A DNA stretch of 54,899 nucleotides from Oscillospiraceae bacterium (GCA_018110985.1 JAGAWT010000017.1:1-54899), one strand, 5' to 3'. Shown: positions 1 through 8,087, counted from the first letter of the stretch. The notes: generated by a model not told the origin, from the letters alone. A program made the numbers and translations.

Positions 1-62
1 GACTCGAACCCACGACCTCCGCCGTGACAGGGCGGCGTTCTAACCAGCTGAACTACCGGGCC
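1..62 (-). tRNA. tRNA-Asp (GTC), 3' end cut off by the window start
   Basis: Read on the minus strand, the sequence begins GGCCCGGTAGTTCAG, has an anticodon stem-loop with CTGTCAC (anticodon GTC), and runs into the T-arm GGTTCGAGTC before the window ends. The D-arm, anticodon arm and T-loop all match tRNA-Asp. The 3' half of the T-arm and the acceptor strand lie outside the window. It sits 3 bp from a tRNA-Val on the same strand, so the two are probably one transcript. Confidence 0.93.
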
Positions 63-65
63 GTA

Positions 66-141
66 TGGTGGAAGTTATAGGGCTCGAACCTATGACCCTC
101 TGCTTGTAAGGCAGATGCTCTCCCAGCTGAGCTAAACTTCC
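66..141 (-). tRNA. tRNA-Val (TAC)
   Basis: Minus-strand cloverleaf of 76 nt. The acceptor stem GGAAGTT pairs with AACTTCC, the D-arm is AGCTCAGCTGGGAGAGC, the anticodon is TAC, the T-arm is GGTTCGAGCC, and a 3' CCA is encoded in the DNA at 66-68. It is upstream of tRNA-Asp in the same orientation. Confidence 0.96.
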
Positions 142-417
142 ATTCGCACTTTACAGACGACTTAAATATATTATCATAATCAAACGGGATTGTCAAGAGG
201 TTTTTTGAGTTTTGTTCGGATTTGTTGAACTTTACCTATGAACGGCTCTTGAAATGAGCAAAATTGTAAATATCACCAAAGTGACACGATATTTTTATTA
301 TGAGAAAGAACAAAAAAGCTATTGCAAAAGTGATAAAACTGTGATATACTTATATAGATTTGTCATTTTTAAGTTTTTCAAAGGAGGTGTTCCCATACAT
401 CTTGTATGGGATAGTTA
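142..417. other. Intergenic region between the tRNA pair and the OFA transporter gene
   Basis: AT-rich stretch that carries the upstream side of the minus-strand tRNA pair and the plus-strand promoter and leader of the transporter. No gene is seen. The leader contains the unusual Shine-Dalgarno/hairpin arrangement listed separately. Confidence 0.6.
322..350 (+). promoter_or_regulatory. Sigma-A-type promoter for the OFA transporter
   Basis: TTGCAA (-35) and TATACT (-10) with a 17-bp spacer. Transcription would start near 357, giving a leader of about 60 nt before the ATG at 418. Confidence 0.75.
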
Positions 418-420
418 ATG
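381..420 (+). promoter_or_regulatory. Shine-Dalgarno and start codon separated by a perfect hairpin
   Basis: AAGGAGGTGT at 381-390 is a near-ideal ribosome-binding site, but the only workable start (ATG at 418, preceded in frame by a TAG at 412) is about 30 nt away. The gap is filled by an 8-bp perfect stem, TCCCATAC (391-398) with GTATGGGA (404-411), and a 5-nt loop. Folding would bring the SD to about 10 nt effective spacing. This is inferred from the sequence only. Confidence 0.7.
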
Positions 421-1737
421 GGACAGACAGAAAACAAAGGCGGCTGGCGCACCAACAAATGGGTGCGTGCGGCTATACCGGCACTTCTCCTGCACTGCAG
501 TATAGGTACGGTGTATTGCTGGTCGATCTTCTCACAGGAAATTGCCGATCACATCGGCTTTACAAAGGGTGCCACGGAATGGGCGTTTTCCTTCGCCATC
601 TTTTTCCTCGGTATGTCTGCGGCTTTTCTGGGGAATATCGTTGAAAAGGATATCCATAAGTCATCGCTTATCGCAGCCATCTGCTTTGCGGCAGGCATGG
701 CGGGAACGGGCTTCTTCATCTGGTACGGCGGCAACCACCAGCACAGCCTCGTTTCTCTCATAGGCATATACATAAGCTACGGCTTTATCATGGGGATAGG
801 TCTGGGAACAGGCTACCTTTCTCCCGTAAAGACCCTTATGCTCTGGTTCTCCGACAGAAAGGGACTTGCGACGGGTCTTGCTGTTGCGGGCTTCGGTGCT
901 GCAAAGGCCATAGCCTCCCCCATCATGCAGAGTATGCTTGAGAACCTGGGCGACGGCGGTATCTACAAGATGTTCATCATCCTTGCGGCAGTGTACTTTG
1001 TCATGATGTTTGTGGGACACCTTCTCCTTGCAAAGCCTGCGGACTGGCACGAGCCCCAGGGCAAGGATGCTAAGCCTTCCATCATGCAGGTGCTCAGGAC
1101 AAGGCCCATATTCAACTATGTGGGCATCTGGCTCATGTTCTACATCAACATCACCTGCGGCCTTGCTCTTATCTCACAGGAGAAGATGATAGTCAAGTGC
1201 GTAGGCCTTGCGGCTTTTGCGGGAGTGATCTCCACCGTTTCCGCCATTTTCAATGCAGGCGGCAGACTGGGCTTCTCTTCATGGGCTGACACCATGAAGG
1301 ACAGGAACACCATCTACAAGATGATCTTCATCCTTTCCATCGTTTCCACTGTCCTTGTTATGCTGACACAGGGCATAAAGAACGGTGAGGGCAATCCCCT
1401 TCTCATAGTTCTCGTTCTGGCTCTCATCTTTATCGTCAATGCGGGCTACGGCGGCGGATTTTCCAATGTCCCCACCCTGCTTTCCGACCATTACGGAATG
1501 GGAAGTATCTCCGCAATTCACGGCATAACCCTTTCCGCATGGGCATTTGCGGGTCTTACGGGCAATCAGGTGGCTACCTTTATCGTAAACCATACCGGTG
1601 AATGGATCGACCACGACAACGTTAGGATGAACCCCGTTGGTTATCAGAATGTGCTCTATTTCACCCTTGCCCTCTATGTTGTGGCTCTCATACTCTGCTT
1701 TGTACTGGTAAAGCCCGCAGATACGGGAAAAAAGTAA
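418..1737 (+). CDS. OFA-family major facilitator transporter (oxalate/formate antiporter-like)
   Basis: A 439-residue polytopic membrane protein with about 12 hydrophobic segments. The N-terminal segment (HCSIGTVYCWSIF, about residues 25-37) and the glycine-rich helices that follow (GIGLGTGYLSPV, AGFGAAKA) are typical of the OFA branch of the MFS, whose best-known member is the oxalate:formate exchanger OxlT. The substrate cannot be told from sequence; many gut OFA proteins carry other small carboxylates. The length is normal. The gene has its own promoter at 322-350 and an unusual hairpin between its SD and ATG. It is 13 bp upstream of rpe and may be cotranscribed with it. Confidence 0.82.
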   Translation: MGQTENKGGWRTNKWVRAAIPALLLHCSIGTVYCWSIFSQEIADHIGFTKGATEWAFSFAIFFLGMSAAFLGNIVEKDIHKSSLIAAICFAAGMAGTGFFIWYGGNHQHSLVSLIGIYISYGFIMGIGLGTGYLSPVKTLMLWFSDRKGLATGLAVAGFGAAKAIASPIMQSMLENLGDGGIYKMFIILAAVYFVMMFVGHLLLAKPADWHEPQGKDAKPSIMQVLRTRPIFNYVGIWLMFYINITCGLALISQEKMIVKCVGLAAFAGVISTVSAIFNAGGRLGFSSWADTMKDRNTIYKMIFILSIVSTVLVMLTQGIKNGEGNPLLIVLVLALIFIVNAGYGGGFSNVPTLLSDHYGMGSISAIHGITLSAWAFAGLTGNQVATFIVNHTGEWIDHDNVRMNPVGYQNVLYFTLALYVVALILCFVLVKPADTGKK

Positions 1738-1750
1738 GAAAGGAAAAGCC

Positions 1751-2389
1751 GTGATAGTTTCTGCTTCCATACTCAGCGCCGACCTTTGCAGGCTTGGGGA
1801 GGATATTTCCCGTGTAAAGGCAGCGGGCTGCGAGCACCTCCATTTTGACGTGATGGACGGGGTATTCGTTCCGAATATAAGCTATGGCATCCCTGTTCTG
1901 GAGAGTGTGAGAAAAAACACGGATATGTTTGTGGACGTGCACCTTATGATAACCGAGCCCGCAAGGCTTATACCTGCTTTTGCAAAAGCAGGGGCGGACA
2001 ACATCACCTTCCATGCGGAGGCGGCGTCCGACGTGAGGGCTGCGGTGGCTCTTGTCCGTGAGCACGGAAAAAGGTGCGGTATCGCCATAAAGCCCGGCAC
2101 CCCCGTTTCGGAGATAAAGGATGTCATCCCTTTGGCGGATATGGTGCTGGTAATGACTGTTGAGCCGGGGTTCGGCGGTCAGGGTTTCATTTACGAGACC
2201 CTTGACAAGATAAGGGAAGTCCGCTCCATAGCCGAGGAAAAGGGGCTTGATCTTCGTATACAGGTAGACGGCGGAATAAACGCCAGGACTGCTCCTCTTG
2301 TAAAGGAGGCAGGGGCGGATGTGCTGGTGACAGGCTCCTATCTTTTCGGTGCAGAGGATATGAAAAGCGCTGCGGATGCGCTGAGATAA
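1751..2389 (+). CDS. rpe: Ribulose-phosphate 3-epimerase
   Basis: Cytoplasmic TIM-barrel enzyme that interconverts ribulose-5-phosphate and xylulose-5-phosphate in the non-oxidative pentose phosphate pathway. The 212 residues contain the expected SASILSAD start, the metal ligands H31, D33 and H64, the phosphate loop MTVEPGFGGQ (135-144) and catalytic D173 in VDGGIN. The start is GTG at 1751, supported by AGAAAGGA just upstream. It follows the transporter by 13 bp. Together with xylA/xylB elsewhere in the window it would complete entry of xylose into the pentose phosphate pathway. Confidence 0.95.
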   Translation: MIVSASILSADLCRLGEDISRVKAAGCEHLHFDVMDGVFVPNISYGIPVLESVRKNTDMFVDVHLMITEPARLIPAFAKAGADNITFHAEAASDVRAAVALVREHGKRCGIAIKPGTPVSEIKDVIPLADMVLVMTVEPGFGGQGFIYETLDKIREVRSIAEEKGLDLRIQVDGGINARTAPLVKEAGADVLVTGSYLFGAEDMKSAADALR

Positions 2390-2406
2390 TACAGAAAATG
2401 GTTTGG

Positions 2407-2447
2407 CAGGATGCAGAAAAGATCTTCTATCTGCATCCTGTAGTTTT
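2407..2447 (+). terminator. Terminator-like hairpin after rpe
   Basis: An 11-bp perfect inverted repeat, CAGGATGCAGA (2407-2417) with TCTGCATCCTG (2430-2440), is followed by TAGTTTT. The T-run is short, so partial read-through into yifB is possible. Confidence 0.6.
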
Positions 2448-2464
2448 AAACAGGGGGCAGAGCA

Positions 2465-3991
2465 ATGTTTGTAAAGATCAATGCAATGGGACTTTTCGGT
2501 CTGAATGCCTTTGCGGTGGATGTGGAGACGGAGATCAGCAGGGGCACCCCCACCTTTGACATAGTAGGCCTTGCGGATGTTTCCGTAAAGGAGAGCAGGG
2601 AGAGGATAAAGGCCGCTTTCAGGAGCTGCGGCGAGAAGTTCCCCCCGGCAAGGGTGGTGGTGAATCTTGCACCTGCCGACACGAGAAAGGCGGGCAGCGT
2701 ATTTGATCTGAGCATCCTCATAGCCGTATTAAAGGCGCAGGGGCGTATCAACGGCGACCTGTCCGGCACCGCCTTTATCGGGGAAGTGTCCCTCAACGGA
2801 GACATAAGAGGGGTCTCCGGAGTGCTCCCCATGGTGCTCTGTGCCCGCAGGGAGGGCTTTGATACCGTCTTTGTCCCCGCAGACAATGCGAGGGAGGCAA
2901 GTGTTGCCGACGGTGTGACCGTTTACGGTGCCGAAAATGTCCGTGAGATCATAGATCACCTGAACGGGGAAAAGCTCATGAAGCCCGCAGAGCCTTATGT
3001 CCCCGGTCCCGCAGAATATTTTGAAAAGGCGGATTTTGCGGATGTAAAGGGTCAGAAGCCTGCAAAGCGTGCCCTTGAATACGCTGCTGCGGGGGGTCAC
3101 AATCTGCTGATGATAGGCACTCCGGGCAGCGGCAAATCCATGCTTGCGAAGCGTCTGCCGGGCATATTGCCGGAAATGACCTTCAGGGAATCCATAGAGA
3201 CCACCAACATCCATTCTGTCAGCGGGCTTGTCACAAAGGAAAACCCTCTTATCGTCAAAAGACCCTTCTATTCACCGCATCACACCATTTCGGGGGCGGG
3301 TCTCTGCGGCGGCGGCACCACTCCCAAGCCGGGACAGATAAGCCTGTCCCATAACGGGGTGCTGTTCCTTGACGAGCTGCCCGAATTTTCCCGTCCCACT
3401 CTTGAGATGCTGAGACAGCCCTTAGAAGACGGGCAGGTGACCATTTCAAGGGCATCCGGCACCGTGACCTACCCTTGCTCCTTTATGCTCATAGCTGCCA
3501 TGAATCCCTGTCCCTGCGGGTACATGGGGCACCCCACGAAAAAGTGTACCTGTTCCAGGCAGAAAGCCAAGGAGTATATCAACAAGATAAGCGGTCCCCT
3601 TCTTGACCGCTTTGACATCCATGTGGAGGTGGGACCTGTTGATTTCAAGGCTCTTTCATCCTCTGAAAAGGATGAGGAGAGCAAGGTGATAAGGGAGCGG
3701 GTACAGGCTGCACGGGAGATACAGAAGGAGCGCTTCAGGGGAACGGACATCACCTGCAACGCCAACATCACCCCCGACATTTTCCACGAGGTCTGCCCCA
3801 TTTCCAAGGACGGTATGGAGCTCCTTGAAAGCGTTTTCGAGAAAATGGGACTGTCGGGGCGTGCCTATGACCGCATCGTTAAGGTGGGGCGCACCATTGC
3901 GGACATGGAGGGAGAGCAGGTCATCGGCAAAAAGCACATTTCCCGTGCCGTCCAGTTCCGCACCCTCGACCGCAAATACTGGAACGATTAG
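2465..3991 (+). CDS. comM: YifB/ComM-family Mg-chelatase-like AAA+ ATPase
   Basis: A 508-residue cytoplasmic protein of normal family length. Residues 1-170 are the Lon-S5-like N-terminal domain (VNLAPADTRKAGSVFDL). Then come Walker A GTPGSGKS (218-225), Walker B GVLFLDELPEF (about 298-308), a zinc-knuckle-like CPCGYMGHPTKKCTC stretch and the C-terminal Mg_chelatase domain. ComM is a hexameric helicase that promotes branch migration during natural transformation in Gram-negative bacteria; the role of the Firmicutes homologues is less clear. The start ATG at 2465 follows a CAGGGGGCAG SD. A dispersed repeat cluster begins 5 bp after its stop codon. dprA and topA, frequent neighbours in other Firmicutes, are absent here. 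Confidence 0.93.
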   Translation: MFVKINAMGLFGLNAFAVDVETEISRGTPTFDIVGLADVSVKESRERIKAAFRSCGEKFPPARVVVNLAPADTRKAGSVFDLSILIAVLKAQGRINGDLSGTAFIGEVSLNGDIRGVSGVLPMVLCARREGFDTVFVPADNAREASVADGVTVYGAENVREIIDHLNGEKLMKPAEPYVPGPAEYFEKADFADVKGQKPAKRALEYAAAGGHNLLMIGTPGSGKSMLAKRLPGILPEMTFRESIETTNIHSVSGLVTKENPLIVKRPFYSPHHTISGAGLCGGGTTPKPGQISLSHNGVLFLDELPEFSRPTLEMLRQPLEDGQVTISRASGTVTYPCSFMLIAAMNPCPCGYMGHPTKKCTCSRQKAKEYINKISGPLLDRFDIHVEVGPVDFKALSSSEKDEESKVIRERVQAAREIQKERFRGTDITCNANITPDIFHEVCPISKDGMELLESVFEKMGLSGRAYDRIVKVGRTIADMEGEQVIGKKHISRAVQFRTLDRKYWND

Positions 3992-3996
3992 GGTCG

Positions 3997-4186
3997 GGTC
4001 GGCACGGCCGACAGCGACCCGGTCGGCACAGCCGACGGTGACCCGTTGATAGCTTTGCCGTAAGCCTTTACATATGGGCTCGGTAACTTTACATATCGGT
4101 TGCAGCCCGCCATGCGGGTCGGCACGGCCGACGGTGATCCGTTGATAGCTTTGCCGTAAGTCTTTACATACGGGCTCGGTAACTTT
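3997..4186 (+). repeat. Dispersed intergenic repeat, type A (about two 96-bp units)
   Basis: The unit is GGTCGGCAC(G/A)GCCGAC, a GC-rich palindrome, followed by CGTTGATAGCTTTGCCGTAAG, CTTTACATAYGGGCTCGG and TAACTTT. Units start at 4021 and 4117; the palindromic head is present once more at 3997. The distal part (CGTTGAYAGCT ... TTTACATACGGGCTCGG) recurs in the cluster at 18977-19211, read on the other strand. Both clusters directly follow a gene (yifB, iorB) in that gene's orientation. Confidence 0.85.
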
Positions 4187-4201
4187 TCATCGCAGACATG
4201 G

Positions 4202-4242
4202 AAAAACCACATTCAGAACGAAACCGTCTGAATGTGGTTTTT
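4202..4242. terminator. Bidirectional terminator between yifB and the GH5 cellulase gene
   Basis: A 16-bp perfect stem, AAAAACCACATTCAGA (4202-4217) with TCTGAATGTGGTTTTT (4227-4242). It ends in a T-run on both strands and lies between convergent genes. Confidence 0.88.
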
Positions 4243-4260
4243 ACTGATTTTATATGTTTA

Positions 4261-4363
4261 TACTGATTTCTGACCGATGTATAGACAAGAAACAAGCCGC
4301 AAATGCTTGAATATAAGGGATTTGAGGCTTGGAGATCGTCTATACATCGAGGAAGAATCAGTA
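4261..4363 (-). mobile_element. MITE-like element, copy 1 (103 bp), target duplication TTA
   Basis: The ends are imperfect inverted repeats: TACTGATTTCTGACCGATG at the left, and TACTGATTCTTCCTCGATG reading in from the right. Both continue into GTATAGAC. The interior holds a second inverted repeat (CAAGCCGCAAAT with ATTTGAGGCTTG). TTA at 4258-4260 is repeated at 4364-4366. The right-hand TTA is the complement of the TAA stop codon of the cellulase gene. No transposase is encoded. Copies 2 and 3 are at 6513-6597 and 11622-11724. Confidence 0.88.
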
Positions 4364-5503
4364 TTACTTGCCGGACGCTGCCTTTACTATGGCATCTATT
4401 ATGGACTTGTGGGGGAATTCACCGGTCTTTCTGTTATAGAGCATATAATTCTCGCCGCCTATGCCGTCGGCGTTGTTGTCCCAGAAGAAAACAGCTATGC
4501 CGTACTTCTTGGCAGCCTTTACAAAGTAGGAACCCCACTCTGCACGCACGCTCTCGTTGTTTCTGTTGGTGCTGCCGCATTCGCCTATTATAACGGCTCT
4601 GCCCTTGGAGATGAATATATCATTGAGCTCGGAGAAGAAATTGTCTATGCCCTTTTTCTCATCCTCTACGAACTTGCCCCCCAGGTAGTCGTTGAAATCG
4701 TCCCACTTGTAGTAGTGAACGGAGATTATCACCCTTGCATCATCGGGGAAATCGGCATTTCTGAGGATGCTCGTATTGCTGGTGGCAGCATTTGTGGGGC
4801 ACATGATATAGCGCTTCTTGTTCTTGCCGCCTGCGTTTCTTATGGTCTTTACTATGGCTTTGTTCAGCTTGAAGATATAATCACGCTGAACGGAAGTGCC
4901 GCCCTGCCACTCCATCTTTGAGCCCTCCTCACGGGGTTCGTTGAGGGTCTCGAATATAAGGTGCTCGTCGTAGTCCTTGAATGTGACTGCGATGCGGTTC
5001 CACAGCTTCCTCATCTTGTTTATGTATATCTTTTCCTGTGCGCTGTCTCCTGCCACGCCTACCTTGTAGTAGGAATTGTCATGGTGAGAGTTGAGGATGA
5101 CATACATATCGTTCTTGTAGGCGTAGTCCACGACCTCTTTTACACGCTTCATCCACGCAACGCTTACGGAGCCCTTGTCATTCACGTGCTTGTACCAGGT
5201 AGTGGGAAGGCGCACTGCGTTGAATCCTGCTGCCTTGATGTCCTTTATCATCTTTTGTGTGGTCTTGGGGTTCCCCCATGAGGTCTCCGTGTTGAGACCA
5301 CTGCCTCCGGTAGCGTCAAGTGCATTTCCAAGGTTCCAGCCCACCTTTATCTTGGAAACAAATTTCTGTGCATCTGTCTGCTTTGCGGTGATGCTTTCGT
5401 TCACAGGTGCCTTGTCAAAGGAAAGTGCGGATACAGCGGGCATTGCCGTGAAGCTCATGGACACTGCAAGAAAGGCTGCTGCTGCTTTTTTAAGACTAAA
5501 CAT
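4364..5503 (-). CDS. Secreted GH5 endoglucanase (cellulase), no dockerin
   Basis: A 379-residue exported beta-1,4-glucanase. Residues 1-26 form a signal peptide (KK, hydrophobic core, AVSA). The catalytic domain starts with GWNLGNALDATG and has the acid/base E189 (in ETLNEP) and nucleophile E308 (in IIGECG), plus NSHHD (about 138-142) and SVHYY (261-265) as expected for clan GH-A. The architecture resembles subfamily 4 of GH5. There is no dockerin, CBM or sortase signal, so the enzyme is probably released free. ATG at 5503 follows AAGGAGGA. The stop codon TAA coincides exactly with the 3-bp target duplication of MITE copy 1. An inverted repeat at 5524-5542 is a candidate operator. Confidence 0.93.
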   Translation of the reverse strand: MFSLKKAAAAFLAVSMSFTAMPAVSALSFDKAPVNESITAKQTDAQKFVSKIKVGWNLGNALDATGGSGLNTETSWGNPKTTQKMIKDIKAAGFNAVRLPTTWYKHVNDKGSVSVAWMKRVKEVVDYAYKNDMYVILNSHHDNSYYKVGVAGDSAQEKIYINKMRKLWNRIAVTFKDYDEHLIFETLNEPREEGSKMEWQGGTSVQRDYIFKLNKAIVKTIRNAGGKNKKRYIMCPTNAATSNTSILRNADFPDDARVIISVHYYKWDDFNDYLGGKFVEDEKKGIDNFFSELNDIFISKGRAVIIGECGSTNRNNESVRAEWGSYFVKAAKKYGIAVFFWDNNADGIGGENYMLYNRKTGEFPHKSIIDAIVKAASGK

Positions 5504-5523
5504 GGTGTCCTCCTTACTTAATT

Positions 5524-5542
5524 TTTAACAAATGATGTTAAA
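5524..5542. promoter_or_regulatory. Inverted repeat, possible operator between divergent genes
   Basis: TTTAACA, five bases, TGTTAAA: a perfect 7-bp palindrome. It lies about 20 bp upstream of the cellulase start codon and 14 bp upstream of the -35 box of the divergent SEL1 gene. It could bind a dimeric regulator or simply form a small hairpin. Confidence 0.4.
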
Positions 5543-5555
5543 TTTTGTCCGACTA

Positions 5556-5584
5556 TTGACAAATTTTTGCGGATGTGTTATACT
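5556..5584 (+). promoter_or_regulatory. Sigma-A-type promoter for the SEL1-like gene
   Basis: Consensus TTGACA, 17-bp spacer, TATACT. It lies 38 bp upstream of the ATG at 5622. Confidence 0.82.
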
Positions 5585-5621
5585 AATTTAAATGTACTTC
5601 ATATAAAAGAGGTGATACTAT

Positions 5622-6512
5622 ATGAATATTTCCGAAGCATACAGGATCTGTCATCGTTATTTTACCCTGGATCGCTCCGCTGCGGAGAAGGAATTTCCCG
5701 CCTACTGCGACGCTGCGGAGTACCTGATCGAAAAGACCGGCGATCCCGATGTACTTTGCGGGATGGGTGCTGCCTATTACGAGCGCAGTGATTACGACAT
5801 GGCTCTCAGGTACTATGAGGAAGCCGCCGCCAAGGGAAATACGGATGCCTGTCTGGGTCTGGGCTACATATGGTATTACGGCCGCACGGGAGAAAGGGAC
5901 TACAAAAAGGCATTTGAATATTTCTCCATGGCTCCCGGCAACATCAATGCGGAATACAAGCTGGCGGATATGTACCGCACAGGCAAATATGTCAGGAAGG
6001 ACGAGCAGCGTTACAGGGAAAAGATAGAAAAGATTTATGCCCTGCTGCGGGAGACGGAGGAAAGCGCCTTTGTCCCTGAGATCTGCGCCCGCCTTGCACA
6101 CATACGGATCGAGCAGGGGAAAAAGGATGAAGCCCTGGAACTTCTGAGAAAGGCGGAGAAGGCTCTTTCATGCCGCATGGAGGAAGAACGCTTCTTCGGA
6201 AATTTCAGCATAATGAAGGGCATCATCGAGGATAAATACGCCCTCGTTCCCTTTGATGAAAAGAATTTCGGTCTTTACGACCTCTATTTCCTTCTGAAAA
6301 GCCCCTGTACCGTCACATTCAGCTGCAAGAGCAGTGCGGACAGGCACACGGTCTGCTCCGCAGAGGGAGAGGACGGCAGTGCTTTCGTCCGGTTCGGGGA
6401 AAAGCGTTACCGCAGTGCGGACGACTTCCTCCGGAATGCCGAGATAGGCGGCGTTCCCCTGTCGGCTCTGTACCGCAGGCTGGAAAATTTTACCCTGACA
6501 CAAAAAGGCTGA
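5622..6512 (+). CDS. SEL1/TPR-like repeat protein
   Basis: A 296-residue protein with no signal peptide or membrane segment. Residues about 40-190 carry helical repeats of the SEL1 type, with motifs such as LGLGYIWYYGRTGERDYKKA and YKLADMYRTGKYV, probably a protein-binding solenoid. The C-terminal third (about 205-296) is not recognised; it contains CTVTFSCKS and a KRYRSADDFL stretch. ATG at 5622 follows AAAAGAGGTGAT. The TGA stop codon is exactly the left target duplication of MITE copy 2. The specific role is unknown. Confidence 0.75.
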   Translation: MNISEAYRICHRYFTLDRSAAEKEFPAYCDAAEYLIEKTGDPDVLCGMGAAYYERSDYDMALRYYEEAAAKGNTDACLGLGYIWYYGRTGERDYKKAFEYFSMAPGNINAEYKLADMYRTGKYVRKDEQRYREKIEKIYALLRETEESAFVPEICARLAHIRIEQGKKDEALELLRKAEKALSCRMEEERFFGNFSIMKGIIEDKYALVPFDEKNFGLYDLYFLLKSPCTVTFSCKSSADRHTVCSAEGEDGSAFVRFGEKRYRSADDFLRNAEIGGVPLSALYRRLENFTLTQKG

Positions 6513-6597
6513 TACTTATCTCTGACCGGTGTACAGACAGGAAACAAGCCGCAAATGCTTGAATATAAGGGATCTGTACATCGAGGAAGGATAGGTA
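6513..6597 (+). mobile_element. MITE-like element, copy 2 (85 bp, internal deletion), target duplication TGA
   Basis: Same ends and interior as copy 1 but 18 nt shorter: the second internal arm (TTGAGGCTTGGAGAT region) is missing between two GAT triplets. It is flanked by TGA at 6510-6512 and 6598-6600. The left TGA is the stop codon of the SEL1-like gene. Confidence 0.86.
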
Positions 6598-6608
6598 TGA
6601 TGCATCAC

Positions 6609-6642
6609 AGGCACTCTCTTTTCGGGAGAGTGCCTTGTTTTT
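6609..6642 (+). terminator. Terminator between convergent SEL1 and sugar-binding genes
   Basis: AGGCACTCTC (6609-6618) pairs with GAGAGTGCCT (6626-6635), followed by TGTTTTT. This is a 10-bp perfect stem. Confidence 0.85.
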
Positions 6643-6657
6643 GCTGTGAACGGCAGG

Positions 6658-8058
6658 TCATTCGCTGTATACGTTTATTTCCTCATCCACTATGCCGTAG
6701 TATTCCTCACGGGCAACTACCCAGTCTTCAAAGAGCTCGTTTGCTATGCCCTCATAGAGCTGGCTCATAACGTCATCCGCCATAAGTGTGGACAGACCGT
6801 AGCCGTAGTCATATGCTTGGGTGAACTTCTCGTCGTCATAGAATTCCATTACCAGATCGTACATTTCATCCGTCCATCCGGGGCTGTTGGCAAGGAACTT
6901 CTGCTTGGTGGCTTCAACATACTTTTCGTCGAAGTTCACGGTCCTGTTGCAGTCCAGCCATGCCTTTACGCAGTCGCCGTTTTCGGAGCCCTTTACCCAC
7001 ATATAGGAGTAGACCTTGTTGGAAACGAAGTTTTCGTCGCTGCCGTCAGCCTTGGGGAAGGGAACTATCTGTATCACATCGTCGGGACGGGAGAGGGCTG
7101 CGGCGTTGTATGCCCATGTGCCCATGCCGTAGAACAGGATGCTGTCATCCAGGAATGCGGATTCGGGACCTATCCAGCCTCTCTTGATAAGACCTGAACG
7201 GAAGATATCCTGCAATACGCCCTGTGCCTTTTCTATCTTCTCACTGCGCAGGTTGTTGTGGAAGGCGGTGCCGTCGTAGGTCACCATGGTGTCTCCTGCG
7301 GTGTATACGAAGGCGTTTGCCCACCATCCGCCTATACCGTAGACCTCTTCACCGGGGTGATCCTCCACATACTTCTTCATCATCTCCACAAAGTGGCTCC
7401 AGTCCCATTTGCCCTCAAGGTAAAGCTCATAGGGATCGTCAAAGCCCTCGTCCTCGACGATGGTCTTGTTGTACATGAGCACCTGTGTGTCGTTGAAGGA
7501 ATAGCCCAGAGGTGCGATATAGTGCTCGCCCTTCCAGATAAAGCTGTCTGCGGTGTCCTTCACATCCGCCCACTTGGGATCCTCCCAGTCCACAAGGCTG
7601 TCTATGGGCTGGAACTGTCCCTTTGAGATATCGTAGGGGAAGGTGCGCCACTCATAGACGAATATATCCGGGGAGGTGCCGCCCAGTATTGCGGTGGCAA
7701 GGTCATCGAAGCGCTTGTCGGAGGTGGTGGGGACATACTCTATCTTTGCGCCGTAGGTGTCCTCAAAAAGTGCCAGCTCGGGGCTTCTCTCGGGGGAGTC
7801 GTTGGTGGGGTTCAGGTCATAGATGCCCATCCATTTCAGCTTTTTGCCGGAGATGTCCACATCCATCACATCTTCCTCTTCAAGAGCCTCCACCTCTATG
7901 TCATCACCTGTCCATTCGGTGGCGGATGTAGTGGTGACTTCGGGGACTGTTTCGTTTGCGGGAGCGGATGTGCCGTCGGAGGAGGTCCCTCCGCAGGCGG
8001 TCATTGAAGCGGCAAGCACTGCTGCGCTGATGCCTGCCAGTGTCTTTTTCAGTTTCAT
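6658..8058 (-). CDS. Sugar ABC transporter substrate-binding lipoprotein (family 1)
   Basis: A 466-residue exported lipoprotein. The signal peptide ends in a lipobox with C22 (ASMTAC), followed by a Gly/Ser/Thr linker. The body has family-1 extracellular binding-protein features (ILGGTSPDIFVYEW, YNKTIVEDEGFDDPYEL, KWDWSHFVEMMKK) that capture oligosaccharides or sugars outside the membrane. ATG at 8058 is chosen because it starts the signal peptide and follows GAAAGGAAG; an upstream in-frame ATG at 8112 would add an implausible 18-residue head. No permease or ATPase genes are adjacent, so it must pair with components encoded elsewhere. A perfect cre-like palindrome in its 5' leader suggests carbon catabolite or LacI-type control. 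Confidence 0.9.
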   Translation of the reverse strand: MKLKKTLAGISAAVLAASMTACGGTSSDGTSAPANETVPEVTTTSATEWTGDDIEVEALEEEDVMDVDISGKKLKWMGIYDLNPTNDSPERSPELALFEDTYGAKIEYVPTTSDKRFDDLATAILGGTSPDIFVYEWRTFPYDISKGQFQPIDSLVDWEDPKWADVKDTADSFIWKGEHYIAPLGYSFNDTQVLMYNKTIVEDEGFDDPYELYLEGKWDWSHFVEMMKKYVEDHPGEEVYGIGGWWANAFVYTAGDTMVTYDGTAFHNNLRSEKIEKAQGVLQDIFRSGLIKRGWIGPESAFLDDSILFYGMGTWAYNAAALSRPDDVIQIVPFPKADGSDENFVSNKVYSYMWVKGSENGDCVKAWLDCNRTVNFDEKYVEATKQKFLANSPGWTDEMYDLVMEFYDDEKFTQAYDYGYGLSTLMADDVMSQLYEGIANELFEDWVVAREEYYGIVDEEINVYSE

Positions 8059-8087
8059 ACCGGTCTTCCTTTCTCCATACATTGTTA

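Larger units (their letters stand above)
3992..4260. other. Intergenic region holding repeat cluster and terminator
   Basis: From left to right it holds a GC-rich tandem/dispersed repeat (3997-4186) and the bidirectional terminator at 4202-4242, and it then meets MITE copy 1 at 4261. Short reading frames here are products of the repeat sequence and lack ribosome-binding sites. Confidence 0.7.

Noticed and set aside
418-2389. Oxalate catabolism cluster
   Set aside because: The transporter is OFA-like, but no formyl-CoA transferase or oxalyl-CoA decarboxylase gene is nearby; substrate left open.
4303-4593. Short reading frames starting MLEYKG in the MITE copies (also near 6555 and 11682)
   Set aside because: They begin inside the palindromic element and run into antisense of real genes or terminators; no SD.
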